From the NCBI GenBank assembly GCA_018350325.1, contig JAEVLN010000043.1:62001-126000 (forward strand): a DNA stretch of 64,000 nt, written 5' to 3'. The notes under the pieces are model-generated. The model had not been told where the DNA came from. It ran no database searches and saw only the letters and a program-made list of their open reading frames with translations. Every line of letters begins with the position of its first letter. The stretch's first letter is position 1. Source of the DNA: Globodera rostochiensis. Lineage: Eukaryota > Nematoda > Chromadorea > Rhabditida > Heteroderidae. Both the position numbers and the translations under genes were made by a program. Positions 35,801 to 46,055 of the stretch are shown here, one piece after another.

Positions 35801-37864
35801 TGCGGGCACAGTTTCTGTGCCGAGTGCTACCAACAACAGCTGTTGACGCATCCAACGCAGCTGTGCCCGGGGGCGGACTGTGTGCAGCAAATCAGTGCCG
35901 ACTCGCTGGTGCCCAACAAAATGTTGCGCGACGCCGTGCAAAAGTATTTGATCCTTGGCATCGGCGCACTGGAACCGGCAACGACAATGACGGCATCCGT
36001 TGGTGGCACAATAACCGCAGCAACAATGACGGCACAGGTACAAAGCAAATGGCATTTAAGAGGAGGAGGGCATAATTTTGGCATGGGGTTCGGGATGGTT
36101 TTCTGATTATCAATAAAATAAAAATGAGATTTTATTTTTTTGGAAATTTCAGGCAGGCGCCAACAAGCCCAACGTGTTGACCGACACGCATTCGCTGCTG
36201 CACAAACTGTTGCCCGGACTGGCGGCTGCCCAGGCACAGCGCGAATTGGACACCACCGCCACACCGTCGACGGCGACGGTAGGGCAATAGGCACAACAAA
36301 ATCGTAAATTTGAGCCAAATTTAAGCCGAACATCTCCAAATTTTGAACCAAATTTAGGAGGAATTGGAATTAAATTTTGGTTCCAACACAATAATTTCTT
36401 TTGAGCTTCAGACGACGGCACTTTCATCAGCCCCAACGGTGTCCAATACAACCGCCTCCGCGGCGGATGAAATGGCGGCAGCGACTTCGATGCAAACAAT
36501 CGCCGCCGGCACCCAAGGGTCGGTCGGTGGATGCCACAAAAAATCCATTTTAATTTTTGGGATTTTTTTTGTTTGGAATTTGTAGAAATAATTGAGCGAA
36601 TAATGAATGTTCTCAATTTGTCAGTAGTGGGACATTCTCTGCTCATCCACAACAACAAATTGGCGTCCCGCCGTCGACAAGTGGTGGTGCCACATCTTCT
36701 GCTCATGGCGGCGGTAATGCCGTGCCGTTGGCGGCGCTGTTCGACCCCAACAAACCGCCGCCTGCGCTGACGGCGAGTATGTTAGCCTCTGTTGCTGGTG
36801 CTGCTCCAACTACTGATCCAACGTCACGGATGCATGCTGGAAGTGGTGCTGGCATGCCTTCGCTCTATGCTGGTGCTGTACCATCATTGGGGGCGGCAGG
36901 AATTTGGGTGTTTGAAATGTTTTTGTCCCTTCTTTTAGCTCCCCATTCTCAATCGGGCAACGCTCAGCCGATGTTTACGGGCGGCGCTGCCAATTCGATG
37001 GTGCCGACGTCGACGGCACTTTCGGCGGAGGATTCGCTGTCCGTGTGGGAGAGTTTCCTGAAACGCAAAGAGAATGAAAAGGCGGAGCGCAATTTGCAGC
37101 TGATGCGGAACAGCGGCAGCAACATTTACCAATTGCAGCAACAACAACGTGCCGCCGCCAATATGCTTTTTGAAGGTAGCGTCGGCATTTATTATTACTT
37201 TTTTATATTAAAATTAATTTTCTGATCAGGTGGAAGAGAGCAACCGACGGCATATGGACGGGACAGAGACAGAGGAAGTGACCGAGATCATCGGGACCAC
37301 CACCACTACCATCACCGGAACAGCGGCAGCAGCAGCAGAGGGGGAGGAGGAGGAGGTGCAACGACGGACAAGGACGAAGAGGGCGGAGGAGGAAGGCATA
37401 GCAAACCGTCGAAGATGACAGTGGAGGAGATGAGCTCGGTGTGGAAGCTGTTCGAGAAGCACAGCAACGAGAAGAAGGAAGAGGATGGCGCAAAGGAACG
37501 GGCGGAGGGCGACAAGAAAAAGGAGGAGGAGAAGGAGGGAAGAGAAGAGAAAAACGACAGCGCTTGGCGGGAAGAGAGGAGGACGAAAGAGAAGGGGAAG
37601 AAGGAAGGAAAAGAAGAATGGAGAGAGGATAAGAAGAAATCGGAAGAGAAGTTGGAGAATGCAAAAGGCAAAAAGTCCAAACGGGAAAAAGTGACAAAAA
37701 AGAAGAAGCCAAAACGGGAAAAAGTGACAAAAAAGAAGAAGCCAAAACGGGAAAAAGTGACAAAAAAGAAGAAGCCAAAACGGGAAAAAGTGACAAAAAA
37801 GAAGAAGTCAAAACGGGAAAAAGTCCCGAATGGAAAAAGCCCAAAGGAAAAAGATTTGCATTGA
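32806..37864 (+). CDS. RBBP6 family protein, copy 2 (C-terminally truncated, RING splice site damaged)
   Basis: Exons matching copy 1: 32806-33062, 33187-33262, 33310-33389, 33502-33604, 35297-35437, 35516-35595, RING from 35753 to 36036, 36153-36278, 36412-36518, 36625-37175, then 37230 to the stop at 37862-37864. DWNN and zinc knuckle are intact, with Arg65 changed to Leu. The acceptor before the RING reads CCGCCAAAGTGCC instead of CCGCCAGGTGCC (one substitution, one insertion). Splicing at the remaining AG shifts the frame and destroys the RING. However, exons 5-7 with both introns form one open frame (35303-36106), so the RING can be read if the second intron is retained. The tail ends about 150 codons after exon 11 begins, in KPKREKVTKKK repeats. 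It lacks the last five exons of copy 1. It may be a paralogue with a new function or a young pseudogene. Confidence 0.75.
34169..34238. repeat. Long imperfect inverted repeat (MITE-like hairpin) in copy 2 intron 4
   Basis: Arms start GGTCGGTAC and meet at AAAGTACCGAAGC/GCTTCGGTACTTT, so most of the 70 bp can fold back. There is no counterpart in copy 1. Confidence 0.7.
34467..34560. repeat. GC-rich dispersed repeat fragment in copy 2 intron 4
   Basis: Phrases AACCGGGACCGGAATCCCGTT and TTTTAACGGGAATC belong to the same group as 12620 and 23338. It ends in a G10 run. Absent from copy 1. Confidence 0.45.
35121..35276. mobile_element. hAT-like fragment in copy 2 intron 4
   Basis: It starts TTTAGGGATGTATTTC, resembling the hAT-type ends at 27193, and contains internal CCGGATAATCC repeats in both orientations. 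It lies 20 bases before the exon 5 acceptor. The boundaries are uncertain. Confidence 0.45.
37672..37825 (+). repeat. 33 bp in-frame tandem array encoding the copy 2 tail
   Basis: Four to five units of 33 bp (CCAAAACGGGAAAAAGTGAC core), translated as an 11-residue KPKREKVTKKK repeat. Confidence 0.9.
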
Positions 37865-40125
37865 TTTGGAAAATTGTTTTTTAAATGTGTGGATAATAAA
37901 TATAAAGCTTGTGACCATTAACCAATTCGTGCAATGCCTGACCCTTTCGCTCTTTTCGGTCAAAGTTTTCTCGAACTGACATTTTCCGTTACGATTTATC
38001 GTAAAAAACTCATATTGACAAAGTTGACCGCGTCTTCCCGCCCCCTCCACCCAATCCTTATCGAATGTTACATAAACAATCATTCCATAAACTACTAATT
38101 CGCCCCGGGCGTTACTCTCGGGAGGCAGTGTCCCCATTTCCCATAAATCGATTAATGGAAGGCGGCCATTCTTTCTGTTGAACATTGCGAATAAAGCTGA
38201 GGCCCCGATTCGTCCTTATTTGCAAAGGACCACAGTCCTTGGAAATTTACCTTCATTCTTAAAATTGAAAATGTCCTTATTTCCAAGAATATCACTTTAC
38301 GAGGGGGAACACCCCTTACTGTGATTACTCAGATCACTTTCAAACAGGATTGTGATATCTGCGGATTTTTCCTCATTATGTGGTTTTTGGAAAGGCCACT
38401 GAGGATTTTTTTTTGAAATGCGGATTTTTGTGGTTTTTTGGGAAAACTGACAATAACAAGCATTTTTTCTTAAGAAATCTTTTTAAAAAATTTTGCCGCG
38501 GCGCCTTTCGGCGCCGCCGGAACCTCTTTCATTACTAAAAAGCTTCAAAATATGCCGTTCTTTTGTGACAGGAAGTTGCTCAAATCAATTGTTGATAACG
38601 AAAAATATAACGAATAAAGCTATGTTTACTTAGGTATAATGTTCGACCTAAAACAGCATGTTCTGCTTTAAAGCTGAAGAAGATGTGAGTGATATGTTCA
38701 TGAATCCCGACGATTCGTTCCCTTTAAAAAAAGCACCAAAACTCCAAAAATTGTGAAAAAAAACTCTATATAGTTTTCTTAGCAGCTAATTCTATATGCT
38801 ATCAAAGTTAGTGTTAGAAAAGCGTTTGAGTTTTTGGTTTAAAAAAAGAGAAAATTTCTAACAATTTTTGAGATAAATTTGTTTAAGTATCTTTTTTTTG
38901 GGTGGGGAGAGGGGGGAAATGGAATTTGGCAAAATGAAAAATTAAAATACTTTAGAATTTTGACTATTGGCTGACGAATGCAACGGCCAATGTTGGCTGC
39001 GAATACTTTGTGCTGAAGAAAGTTGCAAAACTGTACTGCCATGGCTTTGGTAGAAACAGGGAAGATTCGCCATTTGGCGTTTTACTTAACGAAAACGTGC
39101 AGAAGTGCGTTTGTTTATACGCTAATAAAAATAAATTTATTATTACAAAATTGAAAAAAATAATTACAAAAATCAATCAAATAAAGCTAGAATTTGGAAA
39201 ATATTTCCGATTTTTTTTGGAATCAGCAGGTCAAAATCGATCAAGATATTTTCAGAACCTAAAGCTATTTTAGGCCAGTTTCCAATAAACATTACAGCAA
39301 TTTTCACTAAATTAATATTTTAGTAAATCAATTCAGCGAGGAGAGGGGGGGGGGTATCATCGCATTTGTTTTGCTGAAAAATGCCAAGCATACGAAACAA
39401 GTCGGCTTAAAAAGTGACAAAATTGGCATTTATTTAACACAATGCTTTGATCAAAATTAGATTTTAAAATAAAATATTATGTATATGTAAAAAGACTTCT
39501 TTGAATTTAAATTATGTGCTACTGACCAAATTTCCCAATTTAAAAAATTATTAATATATTTGTAACGATTTGATCAATTAACACAGATAACAAGGCCCGT
39601 TGTTTTCTGGAATCTTTCGACGAAACCTTTACCGCATGTGCAAAATGGTGCAACAAAAATTATGGACTATATGGCTGGATTCTTGAAGTTTGGCGGCCGT
39701 TACAGAGCACACTTTTCCAATTTTTGCCATTTCAATTGAAACAAATTTTTCACCCACTGTAATCGGCCATGCCCAACATTTTCCCGATTTCCTTCGGCTT
39801 TTCGACGTTTTTTAATGTCAATATTTAAAAATGAAAATGTTAAAACCCAACTTTTAAAGTCTTTCGCTATTTAGTCAAAATATTTGTTGAACAGTGCCGC
39901 TTTTTGTTGAAGAATGTTGTTTTTTTAAATAAATATAGCGAAAAATTAAACGGAAGTATTTTACGTTTTTTATTATTGTTGCCGCTGGGCAATTTTGATA
40001 AGCTTTTAACACTTTCACCGTACAATTAATATTCCATTTGGAATATTTTACGAAGATTATGTGGATCAAAGACCAAGAGCGATCGCAATATTTTTTGTTA
40101 TTTGCTAGGAATTGAAGAAAATCCT
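37865..40125. other. Intergenic stretch, no gene seen
   Basis: A polyadenylation signal AATAAATATAAAG (37897) serves RBBP6 copy 2. The rest is AT-rich. At 38490-38520 lies a CGGCGCCTTTCGGCGCCGCCGG palindrome related to 27400-27422. The open frames here have no coding character. Confidence 0.5.
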
Positions 40126-40196
40126 TATTAAGTAATTGGTAAATTGGTTCACATTATTCTTCTCATCAAATTATTAAATGCATCTTCTCTGCCAAC

Positions 40197-40541
40197 AAAA
40201 ACCGAGAATTTCTCTCGGTTCGAGAACCGAGACCGAGAAATTTCGAAATTTTTTTTTGCAATCGACGCCGGGAAAAATGAGTTTTGTGAATTTGTTATGA
40301 AAATTTGTAAAAAAACAATTTTATAAGGTTTTAGTGAATCATAAAAAGGATTAATTAAGGATTTCTAAATTCGTCATTGTGTATTTTTCAAATCTTCCCA
40401 TAATTCTTTAATGATTTCTTACCAAAAATGTCATCTTTACCAGTGCAAAAAAGTCTCGTTTTCGTGACTAAAAACCCGAGAACCGAGACCCAAAAACCGA
40501 GAAATTTTTCGACTCGAGACCGAGACTCTCGAGCATCCCTA
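40197..40541. mobile_element. Repeat insertion that replaced exons of the duplicated small secreted gene
   Basis: A segment of CGAGAACCGAGACCGAGAAA phrases ends GACTCTCGAGCATCCCTA, matching the ends of the short MITE at 60506 (CGAGACTCTCGAGCAGCCCTA). It sits exactly between two stretches that match 48231-48276 and 48698 onward, where the 48 kb copy has its second exon. Confidence 0.6.
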
Positions 40542-40543
40542 AC

Positions 40544-40601
40544 ATTCTTGCACAAAGAAGCTGAGCAAAAACAGCGCCAGTATAAAAGGAAAAGATTTCA
40601 T
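40544..40601 (-). pseudogene. Orphan signal-peptide exon, disrupted copy of the 48.7 kb gene
   Basis: ATG at 40601 and 19 codons (MKSFPFILALFLLSFFVQE) form a signal peptide of the same length and phase as the exon at 48757-48700. The donor region GAATGTTA runs straight into the repeat insertion at 40541, and no second exon remains. Confidence 0.5.
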
Positions 40602-40705
40602 TAGCAAAATTAAATTCTCTGAAGAAGTTTGAATTATTTTTTACAGAAAATTAAATGAAAAAATGTGAAACAATTTGGAATAAAAAAACAAATTATTTTC
40701 GAAAA

Positions 40706-40792
40706 TGGACGGAAATCCCCTTCCCACTGATTGTGAATCGCCCAACCCGGCCATTGAAAGCGAAATGGGTGTTTTTTCTTATTCAGAATCTT
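40706..40792 (+). CDS. Short ORF, diverged copy of the 48844 gene start
   Basis: ATG plus 28 codons sharing MDG-PLPTDCE-PN with the ORF at 48844. The two starts share about 60 bases of clear similarity. It lies head-to-head with the orphan signal-peptide exon, as at 48.7 kb. Probably a non-functional remnant. Confidence 0.3.
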
Positions 40793-41253
40793 AATGTGTA
40801 AGTAATTACCTGCTCGAACTTGACCATTTGACCGTTTCTGGCGCTGTGTGTTCGGGAGGAATGTGATGCTTTTTGTTTCAGGTGTCATTTTTTAATGAGC
40901 ATTATTTTAAAGGGAACAGCTATCACATAATAGCCAACATCAAAAAGGTCGTGATCATTCCAGTGATAGGCGAAAAGTCCTAAGAAAAGTTTCTTTAAAA
41001 ACCTAAAAGATTTTACTTCGCATAATTTTAGAAATGTTTTTTTAATATGTGAGATGGCGCTGCTGTTGTTGCCGCTGGGCAAATTTTGATAAATTAACGA
41101 ATTTTGTAATTGGTCCAATCCATTTAGCAATCTTAAGTTTTAATTAGAACCGGTTTCCTAATAAGAGTGGTTTTTTGCTTTTTTCGTATTTATAACCAAC
41201 TGAATAAAAAGTTGCTCAAAAAACATTTTCCCCCTTTGCACGATTTGAATTGT

Positions 41254-41991
41254 TCAGTTTCCACCCAGCGACGGGTCAAACTCTTCCGGCTCAATTTTTT
41301 GGTTGCCATTTTTGTCCATGGCGTCAAACCACGACGCATTCTTAGCGAGTTGCTCGGCCGAAATGTCCAAACCTCCGGAAGCAACCAAATGACGAATGGC
41401 TTCTTCCTTTGTAAAGAAGCCTTTTCCGAGCAGATCGATCTGAATTTGACAATTTCCATAAAAAACAAAAAAGTTTTACTTACCACTTTAAATAGCAGAC
41501 TCACTGTCATCTTATGTGCTAATTTTGCAAGAGCTGTTGAGAATGCCCGTGCCTCTCTAACAAAATTTGTTAACACACTTTTAAAAACATAAATTCTGAT
41601 TATACCGACAGCTGCCGGCAAATTCATGATGAACACAGTTTGTTGCGCCATCTTCAATGCAATCGGCGCATCCCTGCGGGCAATCTTTGGCATACTTCGG
41701 ATTGCAGCAGTGCACGCAGCTGCACTTTGTTATCAACTTGCAGTTGTCAGATGGGTCGTAGGCGAACTCGCAAACTGCACAGTTTAGGGAAAACAAGTTG
41801 CAGTTCCCGCTTAATGAACTGCATTTGCCGCTGTCACAGCATCCATTTTCAAAGATCAGCTTCGGGCATGCCGACACCTACAAATGCCATTAGGTATTTT
41901 TGTATGTTTTTTAGGTGCTTTAAAAAACCGTGTCAATCATTGCAAGGGACAACAGCAAGCCGATGCCGAAGAAGCTGATGATGGAGAGCAT
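41254..41991 (-). CDS. Secreted cysteine-rich protein with a C-terminal EF-hand pair
   Basis: Four in-phase exons: 41991-41929, 41877-41606, 41556-41484, 41439-41254; 197 residues. Exon 1 encodes only a signal peptide (MLSIISFFGIGLLLSLAMIDT). Exon 2 is a compact Cys domain of about 90 residues with 17 cysteines, including CC pairs and CSCVHCC and CPQGCADC clusters. Exons 3 and 4 give a helix, a degenerate loop (DLLGKGFFTKEE) and a canonical-like EF-hand loop, DKNGNQKIEPEEF, with Asp, Asn, Asn and Glu at calcium-binding positions 1, 3, 5 and 12. I do not recognise this domain combination. The product is probably extracellular and calcium-binding. Secreted Cys-rich proteins of this kind are common among gland and effector proteins in parasitic nematodes, but that role is inference. 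The exon 2-3 junction is supported by phase only. Confidence 0.75.
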
Positions 41992-43250
41992 GTTAAGTAA
42001 AGAATGAAAAAAAATTAAATGCGATTCAGGATCCGGAAATTGGATTCACTACGCATAAAATATATTTTAAAAATTTTAAATTATTTACAATAATAAAAAT
42101 ATTTATTCAAATAAAATGATGAAGAAAGCCCTTTAATATATAAACTAAATATTTAAATACATTTGGGGCAAAATTATTTTTTAGTTTTGGTACCGTCGAG
42201 AAAACGAAATATGCATTTATTTTGTTCGGGAAATTGTGGAATGTGTGGGATGAGACGAATGGTCGCGAATTTGTTAAATAAATTTGTCCAATAAAATGCT
42301 TTTTGACTCGATCCAACAAATGAGGAGAGGAACAATATGAAAATTTTGATCTTAAAAAGAATTAGTTTTTAAGTTATTATTTATAATTAATTGAATTGCA
42401 TTCAGCGCTTTTCACTCCGATGGCCGAGGCTTACTTATTTTTTTAATTCATGATTTTTTTTTTTTGTTTTTATCTCGCATGTTTTTTTAAAGTTTAACAA
42501 AAAAAGTAACTTTTTATTGTTGGCAATTGCACACAACCAAGCCGAAGCTTGAACAGAAGATGCTTACGCTGCAGCACCAGAAACGATCAAGTTCGAGTAG
42601 GTCGGGCGGGCATCCCTTGGAAACGCTTCACAAACTTTTTGACTTTGTTGAATTGAAGAGGGCGATAGCATGAACGATTTTACGTTTCAATCACCAAAAG
42701 CCTTTGGATTGGGCAGTGGAAGCGCTGTTTAATGCAAATTTTCACTTTTTATTAGAAATCGATCATTTTATGATGACGACAAGTTTGTCGGGATCTCGTG
42801 GTTTAAGTTTGGCTGGATCGAAGAATCAAATTTTTGTGCCAAATTCATTGCTTTTGTGTAACCATCGCTTTTGCAATAATATTATTATTGGCAAAAATAA
42901 AATTAATTAAAAAAAAATTTTTTTAAACTTTTTTGGTGGATGCTTAATGATAATAGAAAAAAAGTCGAAATTACTGAATTTTAATAAAATGCTAAATCTG
43001 AATGATGAAAATATAAAATCATAACAAGGGTGATACCATCATACACCTTCTCAAGAATTTTCTGAAATAATTTGTCAAATTGATTCATTGCATGAATTTG
43101 AGAATAATCCTGCCCTTCCTCACCTCCCACACTTTCCGAGCCAAAATTAATGGACCTTTCATATTCAACACACAAATTTTGAGGGCTTTTTAAGGAAGCA
43201 GTCGTCGACGTTTATTCACCAATCCCAAATTCATTTTTATTTGGGCAAAA
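41992..43250. other. Intergenic region between divergent genes
   Basis: It separates the EF-hand gene (minus) and trehalase (plus). AT-rich, with no exon or clear promoter motif seen. Confidence 0.5.
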
Positions 43251-46027
43251 ATGCCGTGGTTTCCCCCTTTTGTACGTCCTCTGCTTTTCAATTTCTTCAT
43301 CCTCGGCCTCCTTCCCCTCTTTTCTCCGGTGTTCTCCGAAACTTTGTACCTGAAGAAGCAATTCGGCGACAACGAACACACCGTGGAAGAATGGGGAAAA
43401 ATGGACTGTTCACTGAACGAATTCGACTTGACGGCACTCGGATTGGAGCGGAGTTGTGAAGAATGGCCTGATCTGGGTTTAACATCAATCAATTATTGTT
43501 ATTTTAATTCATTTGTTTTTAGCGCCGATTTACTGCGACGGCAAAATCATTGAAGTACAGTAATCCTTCTGTTTGTCGAATTACGGTAAAGAATCAAATT
43601 GTTTTGTGCAGGCTGTAAACTATTGGGGCGAGCGGATGTTGTTTCTACGTGACTCCAAACACTTTGTGGACCGACCCCTGAAGAAAGAGGCAAAAAAGGT
43701 TGTCGAGCAGTTTAAGGCGATGTTCAATGTGACCGAGTGGAAGAAGTTCGTCGTGAGCGACATGAGCCCGGCCCAAGTGGATCAGCTGTCCAAATTTGTC
43801 CGCGAAAATTTTGGCATGGCGGACGAATCGCCAATACCGTAAATTAAATGAAAATAAATTCAATTAATTTGTCTAAAAATTAAGACAGCCCGGTGCATTG
43901 CTTCCGTAAATTTATATTTGTATTTTAAAAACGCATTTAAAAATAAAGGCACGTACCGGAGGATTGGGTTGAAACGAAACCCTTCGAGACCATCAAAGAC
44001 GGAAAGTTGAGGAAATGGGCCAAGCAATTGAACAAAATGTGGAAGGAAATGAGCAGGAAAATGCCAAAAGAAGTAAAATTATAAAAATCAATGGCACAAT
44101 TAGCCGCATTTTTAGATGAACGGCAAAGGCAACCAACAGAATTCGCTGATTTACGTGTCCAACCCTTTTATGGTGCCGGGCGGTCGATTTCGCGAGTTCC
44201 GCTACTGGGATGCCTATTTGATTGCGCGAGGACTGATCGCTTCGGGTTGGTTTGATCAAAGCGGTTTTACAATGATCATTTTTGTTAAATTTTTGAATAA
44301 AAAAATTAAGGGATGACGGCGTCGGTGAAGAACATGTGCAAGAATTTCGCTGAAATGGTCAACCGCTTTGGCTTTGTGCCCGCCGGAGGGCGCATTTACT
44401 ACAACAAACGCTCTCAGCCGCCATTCCTCACTTTGTTCGATTGATCACAATAATATCAAAGTGATTTTCTCGTTAAGAATGGTCTACGATTACTTCGGGG
44501 CCACCGGAGACATCAAATTTTTGAAGGAAATTTTGCCGGTGCTTGAAAAGGTCCAATAAATAAAAAATAAAAAATAATAATTTTAATTTAAATTTTGAAA
44601 GGAACTCGATTTTTGGCGGACCAAAAGGTCAATTGAAGTCGATGTGAAGGGCCGAAAAAAGACTTTCTACCAGTACAGGGCGGACACCAACGTTCGTGTT
44701 TCAATTTTTGGGTGTTTTCCAAAATTCATTTTTAGCTGCCACGTCCGGAGGCATTTTGCCAAGATGTCAATCTTGTCAAGAACATTTCAGACCCCAAGGA
44801 AAAGGCAAAGGTTTGGCGCGACATTGCATCGACCTCCGAGTCGGGATGGAACTTCAGCTGTAAGTGGGCGCGGCACAATCACTCAAATCCATCGCAATAA
44901 TCACTTAATTAGCACGATGGATTAAAAAAGACGAAACGGACAAAGAAAATCCGTGGAAATTGACCAATCTGATGACGACAAAAATTGTGCCGGTGGATTT
45001 GAACGCGTTGATTTGTGGCAATCTGGAGATGCTGGCCCATCTGTACCTCCAAATCGGTCAGTTGGACAAAATGCCAAATCATTTGTGGATGTTTATGGAT
45101 TTTCTTCTCAAATTTGTTACTTTCATTAAGACGACAAAACAAAGTCCAGTGAATACCACCGGAAGTTCCAACTGTTTTTGGAGGACTTTCAAAGTCTGTT
45201 CTACAAAAAAGAACACGGCATTTGGTACGACTACAACTTGGAGAGCGGTGGGCTGAATGAAATGTTTTACGGCAGTGCGGCGATGCCACTGTTCGCGCGT
45301 TGTTACCACACCGTCGACGTGGACACGGCGGAGAGAATGTTCCGACGGATGGAGCAGTTCGACAAGGACAACAAAATGCTCAGCCATCCGTTTGGAGTGC
45401 CGGCAAGGTGCAAATTGTTTTCAAATATTTTAAATATTTTTTTGCCATTTTTTCAGCGCAGTCAATTCCGCACAGCAGTGGGACTTTCCCAACGTTTGGC
45501 CGGTAGAGAATAAAATGATTAGTGTAATGTCAGTTTCCTATGCCTTTAAGCCATTGCAACACATGCTCATCGATGGTCTGCGTCGGTCGTTCAACTCACG
45601 GTACTGTAATTTGTCGTGATGCTTTTGCTGTATTTGTGCAACCCACAGAATGGAGGACAAAGCAAAGGAATTGGCACAGAAATGGGTGTCCGCCAACTTC
45701 AAGCTGTACCAGAACAGCCAAAGCTGCGGGAAGAAAATGTGGGAGAAACTGACGGCGGACGGAGGCACACCCGGCAGCGGGGGAGAGTACAGTGTGCAGG
45801 TGAGTAAAACAGTAAATTGGATTACTGTAATTTGTCTGGCATAATGTCCATTGTGCTCTCAGATTGGATTTGGGTGGACCGTTGGCGCCATGTTGGACCT
45901 TTTGGTGACTTATGGCACTGAATTGACGGCGAAAGGCGTTGCTGAAATGAAATGTGACAACAAAATAATGGAGGCTGAACCGCTCGAATTTCCAAATGAA
46001 TTGGTTACCAAAAAGGAAAAAGATTAA
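43251..46027 (+). CDS. Trehalase, glycoside hydrolase family 37, secreted
   Basis: Hydrolyses trehalose to two glucose molecules. Fifteen in-phase exons: 43251-43476, 43523-43554, 43612-43838, 43949-44072, 44116-44245, 44311-44434, 44478-44550, 44602-44691, 44736-44859, 44913-45056, 45131-45407, 45457-45502, 45551-45600, 45649-45799, 45863-46027; 660 residues if it stops at 46027. The signal peptide covers residues 1-29. Both trehalase signatures are intact: [14 protein letters not shown] (224-237) and [10 protein letters not shown] (531-540). Other family blocks are [40 protein letters not shown] and [15 protein letters not shown] donor GTTACC at 46004 and an acceptor TTATTAG at 46049-46055 would splice out the stop in a 52 nt phase-0 intron and join the next open frame, a cathepsin B-like protease. 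Confidence 0.93.
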
Positions 46028-46055
46028 ATAAACAACAAAATTATTCATTTATTAG

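Larger units (their letters stand above)
32480..37625 (+). repeat. Segmental duplication, copy 2
   Basis: Direct tandem copy of 24955-30135. The match ends at about 37620 inside the Lys/Glu-rich exon, where copy 2 switches to different sequence with a 33 bp tandem array. Confidence 0.9.

Noticed and set aside
24955..37625. RBBP6 duplication as a pure assembly artefact
   Set aside because: Not excluded, but the copies have different 3' ends, different intron 4 insertions and unique DNA after each, which favours a real tandem duplication. Read depth is needed.
39010..39273. Plus-strand frame of 87 codons
   Set aside because: Lys/Asn/Phe-rich AT-driven sequence with no splice, start or domain support. 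Similar frames at 5947-6245, 8927-9301 and 42107-42319 were rejected for the same reason.
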